A DNA stretch of 25,340 nucleotides, taken from Paracoccaceae bacterium (GTDB taxonomy: Bacteria; Pseudomonadota; Alphaproteobacteria; Rhodobacterales; Rhodobacteraceae). The translations under genes were made by a program, and so were the position numbers. Shown in pieces: positions 17,541 to 24,558 of the stretch (positions within the stretch are counted from its first letter, which is position 1; each line of letters begins with the position of its first letter). The notes below the pieces were generated by a model, which made no database searches, was not told the origin of the DNA, and worked only from the letters and a program-made list of their open reading frames with translations. Where the stretch lies: positions 1-25,340 of the forward strand of contig JALXER010000079.1 of assembly GCA_027069385.1 (NCBI GenBank), written 5' to 3'.

Positions 17541-18572
17541 ATGCAGGCGCTGGCGACGCGATTGCGCGCGCAGGCGCTGGAAGTCGGGTTTTCCGATATG
17601 GGCATTTGTGCGCCCGATGCCGCACCTCAAACCGCCGACCGGCTGGCGCGCTATGTCGATGCGGGGCTGCACGGGCAAATGGGCTGGATGGCCGAGCGTA
17701 TGCACTGGCGCGGCAGCCCGTCCGACCTGTGGCCCCAAGCAAAATCGGTGATCATGCTGGCCGAGAACTATGGCCCCGATCAGGACCCGCTGGCGCTGTT
17801 GAACATGCGAGACCGCGGGTCGATCTCGGTTTATGCGCGCAATCGCGACTATCACACGCCGGTCAAAAAACGGCTTAAACGGCTGGCACGCTGGCTGATC
17901 GAGCAGCAACCATGCGAGGTCAAGGTTTTTGTCGATACCGCACCGGTGATGGAAAAGCCGCTGGCGCAGGCGGCGGGGCTGGGCTGGCAGGGCAAACATA
18001 CCAATCTGGTCAGTCGGCGGCTGGGCAACTGGTTTTTTCTGGGGGCCATTTTCACCACGCTTGACCTGCCCAAAGACCCCCCCGAGCCGGACCATTGCGG
18101 CAATTGCCATGCCTGCCTTGACGCCTGCCCGACCGATGCGTTTATTGCGCCCTACCGGCTGGACCCGCGCCGCTGCATTTCCTACCTGACCATCGAACAT
18201 AGTGGCCCCGTTGACCCGGCGCTGCGCCCGCAATTGGGCAACCGGATTTATGGCTGCGACGATTGTCTGGCCGTCTGCCCGTGGAACAAATTCGCGCAGG
18301 TTTCGCATGATGCAAATTACTGGGCGCGTATCGAATTGCGCTGCCCCAAGCTGTCGCATCTTGCGGCTCTGAATGACGCGGATTTCCGCGAGGTGTTCGC
18401 CGGTTCTCCGATCAAGCGGGTGGGGCGCGACCGGTTTGTGCGCAACGTGCTGTACGCCATTGGCAATTCGGGCGATACGGCGCTGATTCCCGCAGCACGG
18501 GCACTCACCGGTGATGCGGATGATGCGGTTGCCGATGCGGCACGCTGGGCCATAGGGGAACTGGATGGGTAA
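17541..18572 (+). CDS. queG: Epoxyqueuosine reductase
   Basis: A 343-residue cobalamin- and Fe-S-dependent enzyme that reduces epoxyqueuosine to queuosine in the wobble position of tRNAs with GUN anticodons. The catalytic aspartate is D132 in FVDTAPVMEK. Two 4Fe-4S clusters are supplied by C186-x2-C189-x2-C192-x3-C196 and C212, C239, C242, C246 (YGCDDCLAVCPWN). CISYLTIEHSG is a family signature. The C-terminus shows HEAT-like sequence (VRNVLYAIGNSGD), as in QueG. The cytoplasmic enzyme completes queuosine synthesis; other que genes are not in this window. It starts directly after the GST stop and overlaps the next gene by 8 nt. Confidence 0.95.
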   Translation: MQALATRLRAQALEVGFSDMGICAPDAAPQTADRLARYVDAGLHGQMGWMAERMHWRGSPSDLWPQAKSVIMLAENYGPDQDPLALLNMRDRGSISVYARNRDYHTPVKKRLKRLARWLIEQQPCEVKVFVDTAPVMEKPLAQAAGLGWQGKHTNLVSRRLGNWFFLGAIFTTLDLPKDPPEPDHCGNCHACLDACPTDAFIAPYRLDPRRCISYLTIEHSGPVDPALRPQLGNRIYGCDDCLAVCPWNKFAQVSHDANYWARIELRCPKLSHLAALNDADFREVFAGSPIKRVGRDRFVRNVLYAIGNSGDTALIPAARALTGDADDAVADAARWAIGELDG

Positions 18573-19395
18573 TTTGCTGATCATCGGCCACGGCTATACC
18601 GGTTCGCGGTTTGGCGACCATATGCGGGCCGAGGGCTGGCAGGTGGCGGGCACCACGCGCGAGGGTGGTAACGGCCTGATCCGCTGGCCCGGAGAGCCGC
18701 TGGACGAGGCCCTGAACCGCGCCAGCCATTTGCTGATCTGCGCCGCGCCCGACGCAAACGGAGACCCGCTGCTGGCACAAATGGCAAAAGCGGTGGCGGA
18801 TAGCCGGTTTGACTGGGTGGGGTATCTTTCGACCACCGGCGTTTATGGCGACCATGGCGGCGGCTGGGTTGATGAGAACACGCCGCTGGCTCCGGCGACC
18901 AAACGCGGGTTTCAGCGGGTCTATGCCGAATCGCAGTGGCAGGCGCTGCATCGCAGCCGCGCCCTGCCCCTGCATATCTTTCGGCTGGCCGGAATTTATG
19001 GCCCCGGACGCGGGCCGTTCGCCAAGGTGCGCGGCGGAACAGCGCGGCGGATCATCAAGAAAGATCAGGTGTTCAGCCGCATCCACGTTGACGACATCGT
19101 GCAAACCCTTGCGGCGTCTATTGCGCGGCCCAATCCGGGCAGCATCTATAATGTCTGCGACAATGATCCCGCGCCGCCCCAGGATGTTATCGGCCACGCC
19201 GCCACCCTGCTTGGCCTGCCGCTGCCACCGGCGCTGGACTTTGAAACTGCCGATCTGACCCCGATGGCGCGCAGTTTCTATGCCGAATCCAAAAAGGTTT
19301 CCAACGCAAAAATCAAGGCCGAACTGGGGGTCAACCTGTTGCATCCCGATTACAAGTCGGGGCTGGCTGCGCTGTTAAAAGCCGACCGCGGGTGA
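18565..19395 (+). CDS. NAD(P)-binding SDR/epimerase-like protein (YeeZ type)
   Basis: A 276-residue extended or atypical SDR. GHGYTG (residues 8-13) is the dinucleotide-binding loop, YLSTTGVYGDHGG (88-99) carries the serine/threonine catalytic segment, and FRLAGIYGPGRGPF and SRIHVDDIV are characteristic of the epimerase-like group. The Tyr-x3-Lys motif is altered: Y120-AES-Q124, with glutamine in place of lysine, so classical dehydrogenase or epimerase chemistry is doubtful. It overlaps queG by 8 nt, suggesting cotranscription. Overall layout resembles YeeZ, whose function is unknown. No terminator is obvious after the stop. Confidence 0.75.
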   Translation: MGNLLIIGHGYTGSRFGDHMRAEGWQVAGTTREGGNGLIRWPGEPLDEALNRASHLLICAAPDANGDPLLAQMAKAVADSRFDWVGYLSTTGVYGDHGGGWVDENTPLAPATKRGFQRVYAESQWQALHRSRALPLHIFRLAGIYGPGRGPFAKVRGGTARRIIKKDQVFSRIHVDDIVQTLAASIARPNPGSIYNVCDNDPAPPQDVIGHAATLLGLPLPPALDFETADLTPMARSFYAESKKVSNAKIKAELGVNLLHPDYKSGLAALLKADRG

Positions 19396-19412
19396 ATCAT
19401 CTCGCAGTCATG

Positions 19413-19458
19413 ACCGAATCGCGGTAGAAAGGTTTTTCATTTACCAGATAGATTCGGT
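19413..19458 (+). promoter_or_regulatory. Spaced inverted repeat in the yjbH leader
   Basis: ACCGAATC (19413-19420) and GATTCGGT (19451-19458) are perfect 8-nt inverted copies 30 nt apart. The right arm touches the GAGGGG ribosome binding site (19459-19464) of the yjbH-like gene. It could be an operator, or, if transcribed, a stem next to the ribosome site. Evidence is the symmetry alone. Confidence 0.3.
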
Positions 19459-19468
19459 GAGGGGTAAA

Positions 19469-21562
19469 ATGACATTAATTGGTCGATCATTCGCAACAGC
19501 AGCACTGCTGGCAGGCACTGCGCTTGGCACACAGGCAGCGCCCCCGCCGATGGCATCGTTTGGCAATTATGGCTCGGTCGGGATTATCGACATGCCCAGC
19601 GCCTTTATGCTGCCCGATGGGCAAACCAGCTGGTCGTTTGTCAATAGCGGCAGTATGAACGGCGGGGTTTTCGATTTTCAACTGCTGCCCGGGATCGAAA
19701 TATCGGTGCGCTCTGTGTCGCTGGACGACTGGACCGCGCCGGGCGTTGCCTTTCACGACACCACGCTGGACCTGAAATTCCGCCTTGCCCGCGAGGGTGA
19801 TTTTCGTCCGGAAATAGCGCTGGGGTTTCGCGATCTTGGCTCCAACGGGCCGACCTCGGCGGAATATCTGGTGGCCAGCAAACATATCGGTGAAAACCTG
19901 CGCCTGACTGCCGGTATCGGCTGGGGGCGGCTGGGGTCGTACAACCCGTTTGGCGCACCTTTCGGGCCACGTGACCCGATGACCGGTGCGGGGGTCAGCT
20001 TTGACAATCTGTTCGCCGGTGATGCGGCGTTCTTTGGCGGACTGGAATGGCAAACGCCGATCAAGAACCTGTCTTTCAAGGCCGAGTATTCCTCGGACGC
20101 CTATACCGGCGAGCAGGTATTCGGTGATTTCGTCCATAACTCCCCGTTCAATTTCGGGCTGGAATACCAGCTTGGCTCCCGGGCATCGATCGGGGCCTAT
20201 TACAATTACGGCTCGGAATTCGGGTTCCGTATTTCGGTCAGCGGCAACCCCAACCGGCCGGTAACACCGCAGGATATGGGCGTAGGTCCGGCACCGGTCA
20301 ACGCGCGCCCGTCCGATTATTCGCGCGATGTGGGCTGGGCGGCACGGCCGCAAATTCGCACCAAGATGGTCGAGTTGCTGGCCGAAGCGCTGGCCGAAGA
20401 CGGCATCACCGTGCACGAGGGCCGGATCACCGGCACCACGTTGGAGCTGTATATCACCAACAACAAGTATTCCCGCACTCCCATGGCGGTCGGGCGGCTG
20501 GCGCGGGTGCTGGCCGGGTCCACGCCCCCGTCGATCGAAACCTTTGCCATCACATTGGTAGAGGGCGGCCTGCCCACCACCACCATGACCATCAACCGCG
20601 CCGATTTGGAAGCCCAGGTTGACCGCCCCGATGCGGGCGTTAACAGCTTTGCCACGACTGCATTCACCGATGCGCCCTTCCACATCGAGGGCGATAACAC
20701 ATGGATGCGCGACGTCTATCCGAAATTCACATGGTCCCTGACCCCGCAAGTGCGGGTCAACCTGTTCAATGCCGACGGCTTTGGCGAGATTGATCTGGTG
20801 TTGGCCGGCTCGGCGCAATACCGGCTTTCGCGCGGCTTTGGCTTTAATCTGGCCATGTCGCAAAAAATTGTCGGCAATGTCGGTTCCTCTGCCGGACCTT
20901 CGCTAAGCCCGATTCCGCATGTGCGCAGCGATGCAGGGCTTTACAACAATGCGGTGCCGGTGATGAACCGGCTGACGGCGGATTACCTGTTCAAGCTGTC
21001 CCCCGAGGTATACGGCCGTGTTTCGGCGGGCTATCTGGAGCGGATGTTCGGCGGGGTCGATGCCGAGATATTGTGGAACCCGACCAACAGCAACTGGGCC
21101 GCAGGCATAGAACTGGCCTATGTCAAACAACGCGCCTTTAACGGCATGTTCGGGTTTCAGGGCTATGACACCCTGACCGGCCACGCCTCGCTTTACTGGA
21201 ATACCGGTTTTCAGGGGCTGGAGGCCCAGATCGACGTGGGCCGCTATCTGGCGCAGGACTGGGGGGCAACCCTGACGCTGTCGCGCCGCTTTACCAACGG
21301 CTGGGAGGTTTCGGCCTATATGACCCTGACCGATGTCAGCTTTGCCGATTTCGGCAGCGGCAACTTTGACAAGGGCATTTCCCTGACCATTCCGTTCGAC
21401 TGGACCTTGCCGTTCGAAAGCCGGTCCTCGACATCGATCGCGCTGGCGGGCTATGGCAAAGACGGCGGGGCGCGGTTGAACCTTTCCAACCGGCTTTATC
21501 CGATTGTGCGCGGTGACTCGGTGCTTGATCTCAATGAAAGCTGGGGGTCGTACTGGCAATGA
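19469..21562 (+). CDS. yjbH: YjbH-like outer-membrane exopolysaccharide protein
   Basis: A 697-residue secreted protein, close to the usual YjbH length. It starts with a signal peptide (MTLIGRSFATAALLAGTALG, predicted cut after TQA at about residue 21). The mature N-terminus has the YjbH hallmark GNYGSVGIIDMPSAFMLPDG, followed by alternating aromatic/polar beta-strand sequence ending in SWGSYWQ. YjbH belongs to the yjbEFGH / group 4 capsule (gfc) family and is thought to be an outer-membrane beta-barrel protein acting in extracellular polysaccharide production. I chose ATG 19469 because GAGGGG lies 4 nt upstream; GTG 19457 would overlap that site. Its TGA overlaps the yjbF start (ATGA). No glycosyltransferase genes lie nearby. 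Confidence 0.85.
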   Translation: MTLIGRSFATAALLAGTALGTQAAPPPMASFGNYGSVGIIDMPSAFMLPDGQTSWSFVNSGSMNGGVFDFQLLPGIEISVRSVSLDDWTAPGVAFHDTTLDLKFRLAREGDFRPEIALGFRDLGSNGPTSAEYLVASKHIGENLRLTAGIGWGRLGSYNPFGAPFGPRDPMTGAGVSFDNLFAGDAAFFGGLEWQTPIKNLSFKAEYSSDAYTGEQVFGDFVHNSPFNFGLEYQLGSRASIGAYYNYGSEFGFRISVSGNPNRPVTPQDMGVGPAPVNARPSDYSRDVGWAARPQIRTKMVELLAEALAEDGITVHEGRITGTTLELYITNNKYSRTPMAVGRLARVLAGSTPPSIETFAITLVEGGLPTTTMTINRADLEAQVDRPDAGVNSFATTAFTDAPFHIEGDNTWMRDVYPKFTWSLTPQVRVNLFNADGFGEIDLVLAGSAQYRLSRGFGFNLAMSQKIVGNVGSSAGPSLSPIPHVRSDAGLYNNAVPVMNRLTADYLFKLSPEVYGRVSAGYLERMFGGVDAEILWNPTNSNWAAGIELAYVKQRAFNGMFGFQGYDTLTGHASLYWNTGFQGLEAQIDVGRYLAQDWGATLTLSRRFTNGWEVSAYMTLTDVSFADFGSGNFDKGISLTIPFDWTLPFESRSSTSIALAGYGKDGGARLNLSNRLYPIVRGDSVLDLNESWGSYWQ

Positions 21563-22260
21563 AGAAACCGGTTATTGCGGTGCTGCTGGCGGCCTCTTTG
21601 GCGGCCTGTTCCAGCGGCGGGGGAACCAACCCGATTGTATCTGCCATTTGGCAAAAGCTGAAACCGGGCCAGCGTGCCGCGGCGCAGGAACTGGCCGAAG
21701 AACAGGCAAGCCAACCGCGACCCGCCATCACCTTTGCCAAGATCAAGGAAACCGGGCTGGCAATTATCCGCGCGCGGGTTGGCGATGATACGCACGGGGT
21801 GTTGCTGTATGCGCGCTCGGTCAATGACGACTATGTCACCTATGCCTCGCAACTTCAGCAAACCTTTACCCTGCGCGGCTCGTTAATCACCGCCAGTCGC
21901 GCCATCGGGTATGACCTGCTGGCGGTGCGCAGTGACCCGATGGACCCGGTGGCGGTGGTAACCCCGCCTGAAAACTGGCCTGCCGGCGTTACACGCGATT
22001 ACCATATCCCCGGAGACGGGCCGGCGGGGCAGGTTATTTCGGTGCAATGCACCTTTACCAAGGGGCCGGATTTCGAACTGGAATTGCTGGATGCCGTGAT
22101 CGACACCCGTATCATGCTGGAGAAATGCAAAGGTGACGATGTGGAATTCACCAACGTCCACCTGCCCGACAGCACCGGCAGGATCTGGCGGTCGGCCCAA
22201 TGGATCGGGCCAGGTCAGGGCACCATAGAAATCGATATTCTTGAACCGTTCACCGAATAA
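21559..22260 (+). CDS. yjbF: YjbF/GfcB family lipoprotein
   Basis: A 233-residue lipoprotein. The lipobox LAAC places the lipidated cysteine at C17, followed by a flexible SSGGG. The mature part contains VLLYARSVNDDYVTYAS, ITASRAIGYDLLAVRS and VQCTFTKG, consistent with the YjbF/GfcB group that accompanies YjbH. Lipidation should anchor it in the inner leaflet of the outer membrane, where it probably supports polysaccharide export or retention; this role is inferred from the enterobacterial operon. It overlaps yjbH by 4 nt and is the last gene before a bidirectional-looking terminator. A yjbG homologue is not present on this side. Confidence 0.82.
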   Translation: MKKPVIAVLLAASLAACSSGGGTNPIVSAIWQKLKPGQRAAAQELAEEQASQPRPAITFAKIKETGLAIIRARVGDDTHGVLLYARSVNDDYVTYASQLQQTFTLRGSLITASRAIGYDLLAVRSDPMDPVAVVTPPENWPAGVTRDYHIPGDGPAGQVISVQCTFTKGPDFELELLDAVIDTRIMLEKCKGDDVEFTNVHLPDSTGRIWRSAQWIGPGQGTIEIDILEPFTE

Positions 22261-22291
22261 AAAAACAGGCGCCCGGAAACCCGGACGCCTG
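22259..22291 (-). terminator. Intrinsic terminator of the small minus-strand gene
   Basis: CAGGCGCCCGG (22266-22276) and CCGGACGCCTG (22281-22291) form an 11-bp stem with one mismatch and an AAAC loop. On the minus strand it is followed by seven T residues (22265-22259), a textbook rho-independent terminator for the gene at 22318-22545. On the plus strand it directly follows yjbF, ending in CCTTTG, so it may also terminate that transcript less efficiently. Confidence 0.85.
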
Positions 22292-22317
22292 CCTTTGAAT
22301 ATCGGATCTATTGCAGC

Positions 22318-22545
22318 CTATTCGCTTGCAATTTCGCCTTCGGCTTCGCTGCCACCGTTGCTGGTCAGGGCCAGCGCCAGAACTGCAACGATAACCAGCG
22401 GGATCAGCCATGCACCAGAGCCGCCCATGCGTGCGGGGGGTTCGATGGTTGTAACCTCGGGGGCCACATAAACAGCTGCCGAACCGGCCAGTGCGGCGGA
22501 ACCAGCAGAAATTGCTGCGGCGGTCATTGCAAATAGTTTTTTCAT
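22318..22545 (-). CDS. Small secreted or membrane protein, YjbE-like by position
   Basis: A 75-residue peptide: an N-terminal signal-type segment (MKKLFAMTAAAISAGSAALA), a short extracytoplasmic stretch with VAPEVTTIEPP, a hydrophobic helix WLIPLVIVAVLALALTS and an acidic tail. GGAG lies 7 nt before the ATG, and a strong terminator follows, so I regard it as a real gene. I do not recognise a functional domain. Enterobacterial yjb operons encode a small secreted YjbE next to YjbF/YjbH, so the position is suggestive, but this gene is convergent rather than co-directional and the sequences are not obviously alike. Similar small alphaproteobacterial proteins are often mislabelled in databases. 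In the 191-bp gap upstream, TAGAAT at 22615-22620 could be its -10 box. Confidence 0.7.
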   Translation of the reverse strand: MKKLFAMTAAAISAGSAALAGSAAVYVAPEVTTIEPPARMGGSGAWLIPLVIVAVLALALTSNGGSEAEGEIASE

Positions 22546-22736
22546 TTTCTGTCTCCAAGACTTGGTTAGAACTTTAGTTTCTTCAAGCGGATGTCGAACA
22601 CCGGCTGATGGGCGATTCTAGCACTAATTCAGCCAGACATGGCAACCGAATTGGCCAAAATCGGCAACAAACGGCCGAAAAACCGGCTCTTTTTCCCAAA
22701 TTGCGCTATTTTTACATCACTTTTGGCCGGATTCCG

Positions 22737-23327
22737 CTAAATCAGCAGAACCTGCGTGCCGACCTGTGCCAGATCAAACAGTACTGCGATATCCTCGTTA
22801 TAAAGCCCGATACAGCCGTTGGAGGATTGCCGGCCAATCTTGCGCGTATCGTTAGTACCGTGAATCCGGTAGAACTGCCAGCTAAGGTACATCGCATGGG
22901 TGCCCAGCGGGTTTTGCGGGCCGGGGCCGACATAGGCGGGCAGGTCGGGGTCGCGGCGCAACATATTCGGGGTTGGCCGCCATTCGGGGCCAACGACCTT
23001 GCGCACAATCTGGGTGCGGCCACGACGGGTCAGTTCTTCGGTCAGGGGGACACTGGTCGGGAAAATCATATAGGTGTTGCCGTCCTCGGACCAGAAATGC
23101 AGCACCCGCCCCTTGGTATCCACCAGAATAGCCCCTTTGCGCAGGTTTGGAAAATGCCCGTGCCAGGTCTGGGTTACAAAGGTGTTATACACATGATCAA
23201 CCACCAGATCAGGCAGCGGCGAATCCAGCGATTGCGCACGCAAAACCGCCGGCGCAGCAACGACCGAAGCCAGCAGCCCGGCACCAAACCCGCGACGGGT
23301 CAATGGATTATTCTTTTTAATCGTCAT
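22737..23327 (-). CDS. Tat-exported L,D-transpeptidase (YkuD domain)
   Basis: A 196-residue peptidoglycan-modifying enzyme. The leader holds a twin-arginine motif (TRRGFGAG, residues 10-17) and a hydrophobic stretch ending near LRAQS, indicating Tat export. The YkuD domain shows the catalytic block H156-GTND and SSNGC172IGL, the conserved histidine and nucleophilic cysteine. Such enzymes form 3-3 peptidoglycan cross-links or attach proteins to the wall; which applies here cannot be told. It is divergent from the CAP lipoprotein gene across about 150 bp. No clear intrinsic terminator follows its TAG at 22737. Confidence 0.9.
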   Translation of the reverse strand: MTIKKNNPLTRRGFGAGLLASVVAAPAVLRAQSLDSPLPDLVVDHVYNTFVTQTWHGHFPNLRKGAILVDTKGRVLHFWSEDGNTYMIFPTSVPLTEELTRRGRTQIVRKVVGPEWRPTPNMLRRDPDLPAYVGPGPQNPLGTHAMYLSWQFYRIHGTNDTRKIGRQSSNGCIGLYNEDIAVLFDLAQVGTQVLLI

Positions 23328-23475
23328 AGCTTTGTTCCCATCTTTTTGCCCCTATTTAGGACAAAACTTCACAAGGTTCAATTCACGAGCCTGTCACATG
23401 CCCATCTTGGCATTTGAATCCTGATTGAATTCCGGCTAATACCGGAAAAAATTCAGCTAAGCCAAGGTAAATCTT

Positions 23476-24000
23476 ATGATTCGTTTGTTTGTTGCGTTAA
23501 TTCTGACCTCGTTTGTGCTGGCCGCCTGCGAAACCGTTCCGGGCGGCTCCAATAACGGGGTGCACCGAATCACCGCGCGCGAGGCTGACCAGATCCGGTT
23601 GAACCAGATGGATCTGATCAATACGGTGCGGGCCGAACGCGGCTTGCAACCGGTAACCCTATCGGCCGAACTGACTGCGGCGGCCGAGACCCATGCCCGC
23701 GACATGGCTGTACAAAAACGGGCGTGGAACTTTGGTTCGGATCACTCGTCACCACAAGCACGCGCCGAGCGGGCCGGATTTGTCGGGCTGATAACAGGTG
23801 AAAACGTGGCCGAAACCTATGAGGACAACGTCACGATTTTTCAGGTATGGTATTCGGACCCGCGTGCCCGCGAGGCCATGATGCACCCCGACGCTACCCA
23901 TGTCGGCTTTGGCTGGTATCAGGAACCGAACGGCAAACTGTGGTGGGTGCAGGATATGGGCGCGGCGACTCCGCCGGTGGCTATGGCCGTATCACAATAG
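23476..24000 (+). CDS. CAP-domain (SCP/PR1-like) lipoprotein
   Basis: A 174-residue lipoprotein. The signal peptide ends in VLAAC with the lipidated cysteine at C18. The CAP domain runs from about residue 45 to the end: LINTVRAERGLQPVTLSAEL, AAAETHARDMA, DHSS, GENVAE and HPDATHVGFGWYQ are the usual conserved segments. Bacterial CAP proteins are extracytoplasmic and of mostly unknown activity. AAGG at 23464-23467 serves as ribosome binding site. TTGAAT (23414-23419) and TAATAC (23437-23442), 17 nt apart, may be the promoter, though the -10 match is weak. Its last 20 nt overlap the end of the convergent L,D-transpeptidase gene. Confidence 0.88.
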   Translation: MIRLFVALILTSFVLAACETVPGGSNNGVHRITAREADQIRLNQMDLINTVRAERGLQPVTLSAELTAAAETHARDMAVQKRAWNFGSDHSSPQARAERAGFVGLITGENVAETYEDNVTIFQVWYSDPRAREAMMHPDATHVGFGWYQEPNGKLWWVQDMGAATPPVAMAVSQ

Positions 24001-24463
24001 GGGTACCGTCGGGCACCAGCCGCCAGATTTCCTCTATGGCGCGGTTGTTGACCGCAATGCAGCCCGCTGTCCAGTCGCGAAACCGCATCAGGTTTCGCCC
24101 GCCATGGATAAAAATATCCCCGCCCGGATCAACGCCGTTCTGCTCGGCTTCGGCCACCTGCACCGGAGTGGGATAGGAAATGCCAAGGCTAAGGTGGTAA
24201 TTGCTGCGCGGATTGCGCCGGTCGATAATATAGGTGCCCTCGGGGGTACGTCCGTCGCCCTCGTATTCCTTATCGCCTTCGGGGGCCCAGCCCAGATCGA
24301 TCCGATAGCGGCGAATCACCCGGTTGCCGGCGTACAGGTACAATCGCCGGTCGGATTTATAGACCACGATCAGGTCGGCCATGGTCGGTTCTGCCGATGC
24401 CGCACCGGCCAGTGCCAGCGCACCCAGGCCACCCAATACGGCCCGTCTTGTGGTTTTGGTCAT
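23981..24463 (-). CDS. L,D-transpeptidase family protein (YkuD domain)
   Basis: A 160-residue exported YkuD protein. The leader TTRRAVLGGLGALALAGAAS is Tat-like, with cleavage probably after ASA near residue 24. The domain starts at LIVVYKSDRRLYLY, continues through GRTPEGTYII, and carries the catalytic H120 (FIHGG) and C135 (WTAGCIAV). I chose ATG 24463, preceded by AGAGG about 6 nt upstream; an in-frame TTG at 24508 would add 15 polar residues before the leader, which is unlikely. It is a second, more compact YkuD gene in the same neighbourhood, divergent in sequence from the one at 22737. Its 3' end overlaps the CAP gene by 20 nt in tail-to-tail arrangement. Confidence 0.9.
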   Translation of the reverse strand: MTKTTRRAVLGGLGALALAGAASAEPTMADLIVVYKSDRRLYLYAGNRVIRRYRIDLGWAPEGDKEYEGDGRTPEGTYIIDRRNPRSNYHLSLGISYPTPVQVAEAEQNGVDPGGDIFIHGGRNLMRFRDWTAGCIAVNNRAIEEIWRLVPDGTPIVIRP

Positions 24464-24515
24464 GCCTTGCCTCTGCTCTTTTGCCCGGTTTCGGGTCTGG
24501 TTTGGCAAAGGTATA

Positions 24516-24551
24516 GGCCAAAACCGTGCTTAGTGAAAGACGGTTTTGGCC
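24516..24551. repeat. Perfect 11-bp inverted repeat between TRAP and transpeptidase genes
   Basis: GGCCAAAACCG (24516-24526) and CGGTTTTGGCC (24541-24551) are perfect inverted copies with a 14-nt loop. The right arm ends 7 nt from the TRAP permease stop, so a terminator is likely. There is no T-run after the stem on the minus strand, so an operator for the transpeptidase gene is the alternative. Confidence 0.55.
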
Positions 24552-24558
24552 AGTGGGT

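Noticed and set aside
19487..20863. A 458-codon minus-strand open frame opposite yjbH
   Set aside because: There is no domain, no plausible ribosome site, and the opposite strand encodes a secreted protein with a signal peptide and YjbH hallmarks.
22608..23417. A 269-codon plus-strand open frame opposite the Tat-exported transpeptidase
   Set aside because: The minus strand carries the YkuD catalytic motif and a Tat leader; the plus frame has no recognisable feature.
23430..23447. Short hairpin TTCCGG-CTAATA-CCGGAA as a terminator
   Set aside because: Only 6 bp, and it overlaps the probable promoter of the CAP lipoprotein gene between divergent genes, where a terminator is not expected.
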